This document shows positions 1 to 11,942 of a stretch of DNA of 64,000 bases, one piece after another. Below the pieces are notes generated by a model, which saw only the letters and a list, made by a program, of their open reading frames with translations, was not told the origin of the DNA and did not search any database. The DNA is from Phragmites australis (lineage: Eukaryota > Streptophyta > Magnoliopsida > Poales > Poaceae), in NCBI RefSeq assembly GCF_958298935.1, contig NC_084932.1, forward strand, positions 9,341,501 through 9,405,500, written 5' to 3'. Position 1 is the first letter of the stretch; each line of letters opens with the position of its first letter. The translations under genes were made by a program, and so were the position numbers.

Positions 1-42
1 GGAGAGGAAGCGGCTGACCGGCCACAGATCGATCCATCAGCC

Positions 43-704
43 ATGGGCGACGCTGATGCCAATGTTCCTGGCGGTAGGTGTCACAGACCTCTCTCTCTCT
101 CGGAGCTGCGAGAAAAGGGAGGTCAACGTCTTGGATCGGAAATGGCCGATCAAGGCATCTCCCAAGATTTTCTTGCTCCTCCCTGTCAGTTTTGTCGAGT
201 GTCGACATGCCATGCCTGGGATTCTTGCGCTAAACAGCTTTCGTTTCCTATTCTACACAGGATATTTCGTCGGTCGGCCGGCGAACTTCGCGGATGAGCA
301 ACCACAAGCAGCTGCCGCTGAACCGAAGCCGGCGAACACACAGATTCCCGGTGGTACGTCACATAACCCACTAATCCACAGAAACGTTTGTTGGATTAAT
401 TTTTTTGTTGAATAACTTTGCTTTTTGATCCAAATAAGATTACTTCATGGGGACCCCGGAGAATCTTCGGCCTACTCAAGCGACGGCGACTGAGCCGGCA
501 CAGCCGACCGGTGAACTGAAGAGATCAAGAAGCTTCCTGCCATGGTACCCCTGCTGTAGTATACGAACAATAACTAGTTTTAGAGATCACTTAACTGTTG
601 AACTAACATCAAGTCAACAGCTTTATTTGCTCTATAGTTTCGCAGCTAATCTTATTTCTTACCCCAGCTTCTCTTGTCTCAACGGCGGCCAAGTTGCAAA
701 CTAG
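43..704 (+). CDS. small YFVGRP-repeat, Cys-tail protein, tandem copy A (4 exons)
   Basis: Reconstructed by aligning splice sites with copies B and C; no function recognised. Exons 43-73, 261-353, 439-544 and 668-704 join in phases 1, 1 and 2 across GT/AG introns into an uninterrupted 88-codon frame ending in TAG. Exon 1 gives MGDADANVPG. Exon 2 opens GYFVGRP and is Ala/Pro/Gln rich. Exon 3 opens DYFMGTP, a diverged second copy of the same motif. Exon 4 gives CFSCLNGGQVAN, matching CCPCLAGGGAAD in copy C but with two cysteines instead of three. No signal peptide or membrane helix is seen. The Cys tail could be S-acylated (inference only). The 5' leader resembles that of copy C (GCTGACCGGCC and ATCAGCCATG shared), which supports the start. 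This copy is the most diverged and may be decaying, although its frame is open. Its promoter lies outside the window. Confidence 0.78.
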
Positions 705-1590
705 ATGATCAATCGACAAGCCCGGCGGGGTAATTACCTGCAAGATTCAGCGAAATTTGGACTGGGAGACAAGCCTCGACTTGTATCTGTGTTGTAGGTT
801 CTGTTATCTGGAAGATGTTCTATTTTGAGAACCTTTGCGGTACACCATGATACTAGATGGTGAAGAGTATTATTATTGTGATCTAACCGTCTATTTTAGT
901 AGGTATTATTGTAATTATCTTGATACCCTTAGGGGTAATTACGTTATTGACTGACCGGACTTCGGACCTTCGCCACCCATCATCGACCGACCGACGGAGG
1001 GTGGAAACCCTAATAAATGAAATAAACAGAATAAGTGAAAGCTTATCCGAAGAATAAACTAACATTTTGACCTTCCCTAATTAAACATATAATTTACAAG
1101 TTTATCATGTTTTTTTATTTTCAATCCTACCCTTATGATACATATGATACTCTTTAATGATACCCATAATACTGATGGACGATAGAGTATCATTGGGCCA
1201 ATCTAAACCACAGGATGAAGAAAATAAACGATATACACTCATTTAGGTGTACTGTAAAAGTCCTCTCTATTTTTCCTCGGAATTTGATGCCTCTTATTCA
1301 TTCCAACCAGAAGTGCAAATTCGATGAACGCCTATTCTGATCTGTATTTGTACTTTGTCTTTATTATTTTGTACTCTGAAGTGAGTATTCTCTAATTCCT
1401 CGCTGTACATTGTCAAAGATGTGTTGGTTCCTTTATGTAATGATGAAGTGACGTTGAACGGATTTATGCTTTTATAATTATTGTGTGCTCTCCTATATCG
1501 TATAAAGCCAATCCAACTTTAGAAGTTCTCCCTTACAAATCTGTTGTATACATGTATACTTTTGCTAGTTGGCGAAAGATAAAATTATAG
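705..1590. other. downstream region of gene copy A
   Basis: No coding signal. Two stretches, near 1,290-1,330 (AGTGCAAATTCGATGAA) and 1,500-1,545 (CCAATCCAAC then GAAGTTCT), resemble the 3' flanks of copies B and C, so the duplicated unit extends past the stop codon. The roughly 550 bp between stop and first match has no counterpart in copy C and looks like inserted AT-rich sequence of unknown type. Confidence 0.45.
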
Positions 1591-4450
1591 ATAGGAATGG
1601 CAATTTAATCTGATTACCTGTTTATCCTTGGGTAATTACCTAATGGGATCATGTATGGTTCAAATTTGGTACCTGCGGGTACATTTGTAAGAAAAAAATA
1701 GTATCCGATGAGTATACTGATATAGGTATAGGTAAGGCGTACCTGAACCCATGATACCCATTTACCCGTATAGTCTCTCTCTGATAGGTGGGCCAAATCC
1801 TACAAACCCTACTCCCCTTCTGGCCTGCTCAGTTCCTCGATCCTCTCATCTACCTGTTGTCACCCCTTACTCCCTTCTCTCATGCGTCAAGCCCCTTTTC
1901 ACAGAGTCACGAGTGGACTCAGATCAGGCCACCAGCCTAGCCCAGTCTCTGCCCAACCCAGCACCTCGCCTCTGCCTCCTAGTACTCCGCGCCACTGCCA
2001 ACCCAACATCGTGCTATTGGCAAGCCCTGGCCCGCCGCCTCCCAGCACCACGCCGCCGCCAGCCCAGCACTGCACAGCCACTGAGCACACCTCGCCGCTG
2101 CCTCCTAGTACATTGCACCGCCACCTCCTAACACATCGCGCTGCCATTGCCCAGCACACTACAGCCGCCCGGCACACCATTGGCGCCTAGTTTGCTACTT
2201 GCTACTTGGACCATTAAGTCAATTATTGTCATGTGATGTTTTTGCTGGAGTTCTAGACGCCTAGACCCTGGACTCAATATTGATGTTGTGAGGATCGGTG
2301 ACATCCTAAGAGGGTAGTTGAATTAGGGCATTTAAAAATCTAACCTAATTGGCTCCAAAAACCTCACAAGATAAATCTGTATCAATTTCTATTTAAATAT
2401 GCTCTAGGTATATCTAGTGTATCTATAGGTTCCAAAAACTTCACAAGATAAATATATATCAATTTCTATTTAAATGTGCTCTAGGTTTATATAGTGTATC
2501 TATTCTACTACTTAAAAGGTTTGCAACCTATAGCCAATCCTAACAAACTACTCTAGGAAAGTAAATGCACAGATATAGATTGCAAGAATGTAAATGCGTA
2601 AGTGTAAATAAGGTAGACAGATAAACTCGGCACGAGGGATTTTTATCCCATGGTATCGATGGCATGAATATCACCCCTAGTCCGTGTTAAAGCTTTACCA
2701 AGGATATACTTCCGGATGGCACCCGATCACAGCTCTTGAACCATCAAACCACCAAGGCAAGGCCTCAAATCGGATGAGCCACCAAGCCACAAAGACAAGA
2801 CCTCACCACTAGTCTCTCTTTCGATTGCTTGCCACCATGATCACTTTAGAGCTTGAGCCACCAAGGTAAGGATCTTCGCGACCCTATACACAGGTCTTGC
2901 CACCGCTCTGCACCAAGTTAGAGAGTCAACAAGCTTGAGCAACTTTAGATCTCTAGGAAGTAATCATCTAGCAACACTCTATTTAGGCCTATAACCACTA
3001 ATCACTTACTAATTGTACTTAATTATCATGGATGATCACTTTAAGCATTTTGGTGGCTTGGATGTCTTCTCAAGTGTCTATGTGTTTCTCTGAACTCCAA
3101 CAACATGCCACACCTTCAAATTACTGAGTGGAGGGGTATTTATAGCCTCAAACCCAACAACTAGTCATTTTCACAATAGCTCAGAAAAGCTGTTAACAAA
3201 GGATGATCTAGTGAGAATAGTAGTACTAACACCGAATTATCTCGTGAGTATATCTTCAGAAACTAGCCCTTAGTACTCCCACTCAAAGCCTCTATAAACA
3301 CCGGATACTCCGGTGTATACTACATCTCTATCACCAGACTATCCGGTGAGTACATTTGATCTATCTGAGCCTTTGCAGTCTCTCTGTGTAAATTGCTCCG
3401 GTGTAATCCTCCGGTGCACTTTCTCTTGACACTGGACCATCCGATCAGTTCAGCATCATTCTTCGACATTTGGAATCAGCTCTGTAAGAAATGCTCCGAT
3501 AAAACCTCTGGTGGACTGACTTCCCATCACCAGACCTTCTGGTCTATTGTTCTTCGATCTACAACGCTTCCAACTCTCTCTACAAGAATTGCTCTCTGGT
3601 GAGTTCAACACACAGAGCACCAGACCATCCGGTGAGAGCAATTCTCTTAGAACTTCTCTAATTCAGTCAATCTTTGTCCCGACTATGGTGACTACTTTAT
3701 GTATTGTATCCATAAGACCTACTAAAATATATACTTGACAAACATGTTAGTCTCAGTTTTTATGTTATCATTAATCACTAAAAATATAATCATGATCTAA
3801 TAAGACCATTGTCGCTACACATGTAATATTGATTCAAGAGTATTGGTAGTACCTTGTTATTTCTGCTGCCTAGAAGTAGAACATGAAGGATTCAATGGTC
3901 CAGGCGTCTACCAGTTCAAATGAAGGATGACCACTTGTAACCAATTTGGTACCTTGTTATTTCTGTTGGAGTGTTCTTAAGTTGTGGACAGAGTCAGTTT
4001 GAACTGCAAAAAAGTATGTTCATTCTACTAACTAACTTTCAAGAAATGTTCATTGATGAAGCTGTTGCCTGTTCAAAATGGGAACATCTGCACTGAAGTT
4101 TGTAAGTCTCTACTCCAGAACTTTTCATGCTGTAAGGCAACTGGATGATGATCTGGAAGTTGCATTAGAGCTGTGTGCTAGTTATCACTACTAAAAATTA
4201 TTGTTGTATTCATTTCGCAAAAAGACATTTGAAAGAACTGTATTGCTGTATTTTTTAATAACACTGTATTGCTGTATTAAAATGGCCCATGGGTAAACGG
4301 GTATACCCACGGGTGACGGGTACCCGCAAGCGACGGTTTTCCCACTCTTCACCCGTGAGCCTTTGCAGGTATACCTACATGTGTGCTAAAACTGACAGGT
4401 ATGGATATAGGTCAGCACTATCCGTACCCACCACACCCAATTGACAACTT
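1591..4450. mobile_element. hAT-like non-autonomous element with a solo LTR inside (candidate)
   Basis: The two ends carry imperfect inverted sequence (left GGAATGGCAATT; right, reversed, AGTTGTCAATT) followed by tracts rich in GGTACCC/GGGTAC words, a layout common at grass hAT ends. The 8-bp flanks are AATTATAG (1,583-1,590) and AATTATTG (4,451-4,458), 7 of 8 identical as expected of an aged hAT duplication. A copia-type LTR (2,287-3,819) sits inside. No transposase is seen. Segment 1,800-2,190 is GC-rich with repeated CAGCAC/GCCGCC words; its overlapping open frames on both strands look compositional. Confidence 0.4.
2287..3819 (-). repeat. solo LTR, SIRE/Maximus-like copia
   Basis: Read on the minus strand it starts TGTAGCGAC and ends CTCACA. 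It aligns along its length with the LTR at 5,219-6,679, including the shared block around TGAGACTAACATGTTTGTCA and several imperfect CCATCCGGTG words. No PBS, PPT or internal domain adjoins either side. Flanks are GATGT (2,282-2,286) and CATGT (3,820-3,824), 4 of 5 matching, so this looks like an aged LTR-LTR recombination product inside the hAT-like element. Confidence 0.65.
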
Positions 4451-5218
4451 AATTATTGTTTTTTTTAACACGAGAATAGACACAGAGAGTTTCCAAATTG
4501 TTTGAAAATATTCAACTTGATTTTGAGAGAACTTCAACTAGAATCAAAGAAAAAACATTCCAAGATTCGTCGTGACAGTGGTGACACAACATCCCTCGTG
4601 ATGACCTATTTTAGTGACAGTGGTGACACAACATCCCCTATGAGGACTGTTGACACTGGTTATACTTGCAATATTATTACCACAAGCGTACAAATCATTT
4701 GTGTTCCAAGATTATCGTATTCATAAGGATAAACAAGTAAACCTAATAAGATTAACTACTTTATACTAGCAGATCAGCTCTATTCTTGAATGTAATTGCA
4801 TAAGAGATGGTTGGATGATTGCGATGGTTTTGGGAAAGCATATGTGAAATAGATAGGTCAACATGCATTATCTAGATATTAAGTAAGCTCTATCTCGGTA
4901 TCTATTATTGTGATCCTTAGCCAGAAAGATATTATTGCATGATATATAAGAATTATTTTTAAATCTATTATTTCCTTCAATTATTACCTACTAACCCTCA
5001 ATGACTCTCCCTATTCCCTGTCACATAGTGGGGTAATATTTCAAATCTCTCACTTTTTAGTGATAAGACCTAAGCAAATAGACACACAACTAATAAATGC
5101 AAGACAACTCACAAAAGTCAATATGACCAATAGAATAATAGAATACTTGGATCTACCTCAAACATTACAACCAGGTTAAATAGAGACGACTAGTAACATA
5201 CTTGCTTAGGCTATACCT
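4451..5218. other. intergenic, with a short tandem duplication
   Basis: AT-rich, no gene seen. A 24-nt word beginning GTGACAGTGGTGACACAACA occurs at 4,572 and again at 4,614 (period 42). The open frame across it (4,502-4,726) has no recognisable features. Confidence 0.4.
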
Positions 5219-6679
5219 TATAGGGATCAGTGACGTCTTAAGGGGGTGAATTAGCATATTAAAAACTAATTGGCTCCAAAAACTTTACAAAATAAACCTA
5301 TATCAATTTCTATTTAAATGTGATCTAGGTTTATCTAGTGTATCTACTCTACTGTTCAAAAGGTTTGCAACCTATAGCCATAGCAAACTACTTCAGGAAT
5401 GTAAATACACAAAGATAAGTTGCAAGTATATAAATGCGAAAATGTAAAGATGGTAAAGAGAGCAAACTCGGCGCAAGGGATTTTTATCCCGTGGTATTGA
5501 TAGTATAAACGCCACCCCTAGTCCACATTGCAGTAGCCACCTAGGCTATAGCTCCCAGACAGCACCCAATCATGACCCTTAAGCCACCTAGGCATCAAGT
5601 AGGTTGAGCCACCAAACCATCAAGCCAATACCTCACCACAAGCCTCTCTTCCGGTCTCTTGCCGCCGTCTTCACTTCAGAGCTTCAGCCACCAAAATAAG
5701 GGTCTCTGTGTCCCCGTACAAGCGTCTCACCACCGCTCCACACCAAGTTGGAGGGTCAGCAAGCATGAGCCATCAAAGCTCACAGTGTCGGGGAGTCACC
5801 AACCCAAGATGCCAGCATACCACTTAGTACAATGTAGGATCACTCCTTGATCCTCTCTCTAGGCCACAACACCTAGCAACAACTCTCTCTAGGCCTAATA
5901 GCACCAATCACTCCCTTAATCATGTAGTTATTGCCTTGGATGATCACTTTTAGCACTTTGGTGGCTTGGATGTCTTCTCAAGTATTTATGGGTTTTCCTG
6001 GACTCCAGCGCACTCAAATGGCTGAGTGGGGAGGGGGTATTTATAGCCTCAACCCCATAAACTAGTCGTTTCCCTAACGGTCATATTTTTTTCTTAACAT
6101 AGAATGTTCCAGCGTGTAGCTTTTCTAAACATCGGACCATCCGGTGTGTGGTCCACCCTCGCAGCTTCCCAATGCCAGCTATCACTAGCCATTAACTAGT
6201 CGTTGCATCTCTGAAATACTCTGACGAAGCATCCTCTGTATGCGCCAGACCATCCATCATGTGTAATTCCATCTCCCACTGACCTGATGGGAAATCCTTT
6301 TGGAAAATGCTCCGGCGAAGCCTTGTTGTATGCGCTGGACCATCCGATGTACACATGCTTGAAAATCAGCTCCTAGAAAAACACTCCAGCGTAGCCACTT
6401 CTTCATTACCAAACCATCCTACATGTACAACCTCTGAACTTTCTTCTGAGAATACTCTGGCGTGTACAAACTCTAGAACACCAGACCATCTGACTTGTAC
6501 ATTTTCCTGGGACTTGTCCAATTCAATCAATCTTTGTCCCGGCTATGGTGGATTCTTCATGTATTGCATCCATAAGACCTACTAAGACATATACTTGACA
6601 AACATGTTAGTCTCATTTACTATGTTGTCATTAATCACCAAAATCAGTTACATACCCTAAAAGGACTATGTTCGCTACA
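5219..6679 (-). repeat. 3' LTR of SIRE-like copia
   Basis: Begins TGTAGCGAAC directly after the polypurine tract at 6,681-6,693 (minus strand). It ends near 5,219 at a decayed terminus (TA where TG is expected on the plus strand). It is homologous to the solo LTR at 2,287-3,819, with many scattered differences. Confidence 0.65.
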
Positions 6680-8189
6680 ATCTCCTCCTTTTTGGTGATT
6701 GATGACAACACAACCATAACAAGTGGCAAATAATAAATGATACCAACTATAAAGAGCACAAAAACTTACCACTTTGCTTGGATGTATGGTAAGAACAATC
6801 AATGATATCAATTGTAAAGAAACTAATGATACCAAATTTGAAGGGCAACAAAGATACCAATTGAAAATATACTAATTGTAAGGGAAAGATCACATCTTTA
6901 TCATACCTTGTTCTTAGTCTACCTTTTGCTCTGACTGTCATGGAGACATTTCTCTCCATTTCTCCATCACCACTATTTCCCTTAATCGACCTATGCAAGA
7001 GCTCCAGCTTGTTGTGCACTCTCTTGATACCACTTGTAACCTTGATACCATTTGTGGATGTATTGAAATCGTTGCACACTTCTTGCATCTTCTTCTCCCC
7101 TATTGTCAACCTTGGCAATCCTAGGCATCTTGCTTCCTTGCTTGTTCTCCTCTAGGCATGCCATCTTGATTTGGTTGCCAAAACTCTCCCCCTTTGTCAA
7201 CAATCTCAAAAATACTACACACACATGTTGATCTCAAGGGAAAATATTAGAGTATTCAGGAGAGATCTTCATGAACCATGATCCAATAAAATGATAGAAG
7301 TTGAAATCCAATTGAAAGATATGATACCTATTGTAGAGTAAATGATATCAACAGTAGGTATGCATACCAATTGTAGAGATGCAATTGAAATGAGAAATGT
7401 GGATACCATTTGAAATGAAAACACATGGATCATAATTTATTAAAATCACATAATATGGTCTGAATTCGCCCCTATATGTGTATACATATGATGAGAGTGA
7501 AACATATGCACAACTAGACAATATGAATAAATATAAAGTTCATGCCATATTATGTATGGAGGTAGTTTATATGTACGAACAAATTGATAATAATACAAAT
7601 TGACGAATAAGCATTGCATACCTCCGGAGACTTAAAAATTACTCTATAAGACTAACAAAAACACCACTTGAAGCACATGTTAGTCTCAAAATCACAACCC
7701 GTAGGATAGACTCCCCTAAATATGTACATACAAGTATCGAATACTTGTGAGAGACATGCACTTGTCATTTGATAACAATGGGGAATTTATCCTATAGATT
7801 AGGCTCGTGACACATAAAGGATACCAATTGTACAAATATACCATGTAAAAAACCTACAATTAATAAACCATATAGGTTGCTCATTGGTTAGGGAGAAACA
7901 CAAGAAACCTACCATATATCAAAGATATGCACATGCAATCCTAGTCAAGTCAAAGATACTAGATGCAAAGCAAAAGACATAAACAAAAATCTAGGTAGCA
8001 TTACCGCTTTTACTTTTGGATGGAGAATTTAGGTATATGATGACTAAAATCTTCATTAATGCACCCACTCTTGTAAACTTGACTTCTTTGCTTAAACATT
8101 CACTTCATCTTGTGATTCAAGTCTCTGAATCCCCCGAGCTGATCCGTGGACTTCAAGTCTTCTTTGAAACACAAACCGATGGGGCCCAT

Positions 8190-9783
8190 TTATGTTTGTG
8201 ATGACTTTCTTGGGCACCCAAATAGGTTGGTTCCACCCCTGATCGTTTCTCCTAACCATGTGTGCAACCATTTTGTCATTGTCTTCTTCGTGAGCTTGTA
8301 GTGGTTGCTCTTGGTCTTAATTTTGTAGTTGGGCTCGATGTAGAAGTTGGGGGTCTTGTTTGAGAAGTTCATTGCCTTCTTCTTCTTCTTGATATCCTTC
8401 TTGACTTGAGGTCTTCTTCATGACACTTGAAGCATATCACATTGGACACCGTGTTGTTACAGTTATCTTGATGAGATTGGACATGATTCTTGCCCTATAA
8501 TCTTGCTAAATCCTTATTGAGATTCTCCACTTCTTCCTTTAGCTCATTATTCTCTTGTGCAATGAGATCATTACATGGTTCTACAATAATATTCTCAATA
8601 CATGTCTTATTGCAAATGGGTGAGCTATATAGATCAATCAAATCACCACAAGAAGTGAAAGCATCTATCTTAGGATTAAAATTAAAGAGAGAGGTAGATT
8701 GATTCAAAGGGGCCTTAAGCTGAGATTCAATGTCCTCAAGTTTTTCCTTAAGCTCTTCATGATCCTTATTTAGCAATTCAAATTTGCTCAACAATTGTTT
8801 ATAATTGGAAACAAAAGAAGAATGAATGTTATTAAGAATATTGAATTTCTTAAGTTCTTTAGCTTATTTCTTTAAGGCTCTTTGTTACTCATTGATCAAT
8901 TCAAGAAGTTCTTCTTGAGAGAGTGAATCCTCATCAGATTCATCATCACTTACATCATTTTCCATACCTTTGACCATAAGGCACTTGTGTGATGATGAAT
9001 TGTGTGATGACAACCTTGAAGAAGAGTTTCTCTTGGAGTAGTGAATGGTGAAGCTCTCATCACTTGAGTTTGAATCTTCATCTTCAGTCACTAATCTTCC
9101 TATGCTTGCAAACATTTTGCCTCTTCCCCTTGTCTCCCTCTTGTTCTTGTTCTTGGTCTTCTTCTCCTTCTTGATATGATCAATTGTGATGACCAAATCT
9201 TTCATAAAGATTTGATAATTAATCTTGGCATTGATCCTCTCAAGGTCCTTTTTCAATCCTAAGATGAGCTCTGCGATCTTGGGATCCATTCTTCATTACT
9301 TGAGGTGTTTTGCTTGTCTTCTTCATCGCTCTCTTCATCTTCATCACCATCATTTTCACTTGAGCTTGACTATTGCTCTTATCTTCTCATCTTTTCTTCC
9401 ATGTGTGGGAAAGGAGCTTGCTTTCTTGTGAGGGCAAGGTTCTTAGCACCAGATGAGGAGGAAGTTTTGACCTCTATGTTCATAGTCATCTCATGGGTGG
9501 TGATCTTGTCGAGAACTTGATTTGGAGTTATCTTGCAAATGTTGTTGTTGTCGTAGATGATGGACACAATCAACTAATACTTTGGAAGAAGAGCTTAAAA
9601 TATTCACCACTTGATCATCTCCAATTGGTGTCAAATCTAGCCCATTAATCTTATTGATAAGAATATTCAAATGTGAGTACATGTCATTAGCACTTTCATG
9701 TGCAAGTTGTTTAATGCCATTGAACTTAGTGACTAGCACATGATATTTCTCATTGCGCACATCCTTTGTGCCTTCATGTATTT
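8190..9783 (-). pseudogene. SIRE-like copia gag remnant
   Basis: Broken minus-strand frames at 9,760-9,491, 9,289-8,885, 8,794-8,495 and 8,372-8,190. The first has the UBN2-type gag pattern (EKYHVLVTKFNGIKQLAHES, then DMYSHLNILINKINGL). The second is Lys/Arg then Asp/Ser rich (KCLMVKG, SDDESDEDSLS). The third is a Glu/Lys/Leu coiled coil. Near 8,215 a WVPK motif, typical of the gag tail in this lineage, is readable. Stops and frameshifts separate the pieces; no active capsid gene remains. Confidence 0.65.
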
Positions 9784-9943
9784 CTCTTAAAATTCAGTTT
9801 CATAATAACAAATATATTTTATATTAGTAATATTTTGGTGATCGTCTCGATGGCTAAAATGGCATTCCTTGTGTCTACAAGGAGTACTTTTCGAGCATGT
9901 GATTTATACTATTTTTAGCTACTAATAACAACTAACAAATTAA

Positions 9944-11069
9944 TAGACTATAGAACTGGCCATAGATGTTGGTTCATCACTGCCGGTTGTGCAAGAACGA
10001 CAATGAAAATGTATCACTGTCGATTCTTAATCTCTCATGCCTGAACTATGATGGAGTCGCTAAGAACAAACACTGATAGTCAGTACTAGTGCCGGTTTGT
10101 AACATGAACTGGCACTGATATCCGACTATCAGTGCTAGTTCTAGCCACGAACCGCCTAATAGTCTATCCAGACTTGTAATTTTGATTGATTCTAGTTTTG
10201 GCTTTCCCTCATGTTTGGTTCCAGAGATATTTTTTCATGGCTCCTCTGTCTTATATCCTCCACCATGTCTCTCTTGCTTATCACCTACCTTGCCACCTCC
10301 CCCACCGGCCTCCTCCCCTACCTCCTCCTGTAGTGGCCTCCTCCTCCTCCTCCTCCCCTCGCAAGATCCATGGCGGGATCCAGTGGGGATCCACGGTGGG
10401 ATCCAGCCATAGATCTCGCTAGGGGAAGAGATACATGCCATCGAGCTGGTGCCGGGAGCAGACGACGGATGTCGGTGCATGTGGACGGTGAGTAGGGGTG
10501 CGACATGTTTTGTTGCGGCAGCCTTCATGCCGCTGCGTCTGGATGTGCATGTGTGTGTCATCAAGCTGGGGCCGGGAGCGGACGGCGGTGCGATGCGGAT
10601 GGAAATCTAGGGGCGCGGTGTATTCTGTGGCGGCGGTCTTCATGTCGCCGCATCTGGATGTGCATGTGTATGTGTCATCGAGCTGGGGCCAGGAGCGGAT
10701 GGTGGACTATGGTGCAATATAGATGACGAGCTAGGGGCGCAACGTATTCTGTGGCGGTGACCTTCGTGCCACCACATTTGGGTGTGCATGTGTGGGACAT
10801 CGAGCTGACCATCCGTGTGGGGTGGTGTGTTCAGCAAGGTCCACAATGGCGATCCGAGCTCCAAAACAACAAGTGGAGTGGTGCTGGGCTCGAGTGGCTT
10901 CGGCTCGAGCCTAGATTATTATTTTTTTGTTTTTGGGAAATGACTTCACTACTGGATTTACAACCAGCAATGATAGCGCTCGATTTTCACTACCGAGTAT
11001 TCACTGCTAGAAGCAAAACCGACAGTGAAGGTCGATTTGCAACTGACAATGTTAAGCTGATCTGTAGTG
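9944..11069. mobile_element. non-autonomous CACTA (En/Spm) element
   Basis: The left end (near 9,944) is a decayed CACTACTATAAAACCGGCC, as judged from the reverse complement of the element at 45,780-46,839, which aligns over about 200 bp. The right end reads CTGTAGTG at 11,069. Subterminal arrays of short inverted words (CGGCACTGATA, TATCAGTGC) fill both ends. The GC-rich core (10,180-10,900) has overlapping Pro/Ser/Arg-rich frames on both strands and repeated GCATCTGGATGTGCATGTG words. I regard none as a gene. No target duplication could be assigned. Confidence 0.6.
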
Positions 11070-11341
11070 GTGGAATGCGAGCAAGCGAGAGAGGAGATTG
11101 AGATAGAATGAATAAGATGAGATACCCAAGAGCCCCCTAGATGGCGAGCCATGCGACAAGCCACAAGACTGAGCATCCGATCCTAAGATTTATGTGATTG
11201 CCCTCACACAGGAGCGCGACGTGGATACGCTTGACCAACTCTATCAGCGTGTGGCATCTACCCACCGGCCACTGGCAACACAATGAAGTTGAGCTGATCT
11301 GGAGCTCGATATGCCTCTGCAGTTGCTTGTGCGGCCTTCTT

Positions 11342-11343
<2 letters not shown>

Positions 11344-11389
<46 letters not shown>
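11344..11389. repeat. (CT)n microsatellite
   Basis: About 23 uninterrupted CT units. Confidence 0.95.
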
Positions 11390-11392
<3 letters not shown>

Positions 11393-11860
11393 ATGAACGC
11401 TGAGTGGCATCCCACCTTCTCCCTCTCTAACACATGGACCCCTTAAAGTAGTGGACCCAACCAAGGACAAAATAGACTTTTCACACACCTCTCTAAGGAA
11501 ATTATATATTTTTGATGTGATATCTAGTAGTAAATAACCTTGAAGATAGAGTATCTTTCAACAAAGAATAATTTTTTGTTGTCTTTCAGTGAATTGACTC
11601 AACTCATGTTGTCATCTCCACGAGCTAAATCTGCCTAATGTTTTGTAGCTTGTGTTGAGATGTGAGAGGTTTTTTCCTTTAAAATTCAAATATAAAAATG
11701 AAGTCAGATTTAAATTTGAGCAAATTCCATGAGAAAAAAAAAAGAGAAAGAGGAGGTCTCAGATTGGTGGGCCTCTTTCAAGCCCATGAGGTCGAGCAGC
11801 CCACTCGGCCATGCTATCCACCGTACCCTCATGGGAGTGTTCGAGGAGAGGCATTACCGG

Positions 11861-11942
11861 CTCTTAAGAGCTGAGGCTCGTCCACCCTAGACGGAGTCCA
11901 GCTCTTGAGAGCTGAGGCTCGTCCACCCTAGCCAGAGTCCAT
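11861..11942. repeat. 41-bp tandem duplication
   Basis: Two copies, 11,861-11,901 and 11,902-11,942, each containing AGCTGAGGCTCGTCCACCCT and differing at a few positions. They lie just ahead of a GC-rich stretch with open frames. Confidence 0.8.

Larger units (their letters stand above)
5219..9783 (-). mobile_element. 5'-truncated SIRE/Maximus-like Ty1/copia element lacking pol
   Basis: On the minus strand the order is gag (9,783-8,190), a non-coding interval with GGGGGAGAG words near 7,190, a polypurine tract (6,693-6,681, AAAAAGGAGGAGA), then the 3' LTR (6,679-5,219). The 5' LTR, PBS and gag N terminus are absent: sequence changes character at about 9,783. Protease, integrase, RT and RNase H are missing between gag and PPT, so there is an internal deletion or this is a non-autonomous derivative. 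Confidence 0.7.

Noticed and set aside
1751..2190. Overlapping frames of 93-126 codons on both strands
   Set aside because: GC-rich repetitive CAGCAC/GCCGCC wording inside a hAT-like element. No domain, and both strands are equally open.
10182..10864. Several 60-110 codon frames on both strands
   Set aside because: Inside a non-autonomous CACTA, biased composition, and repeated CATCTGGATGTGCATGTG words explain the open frames.
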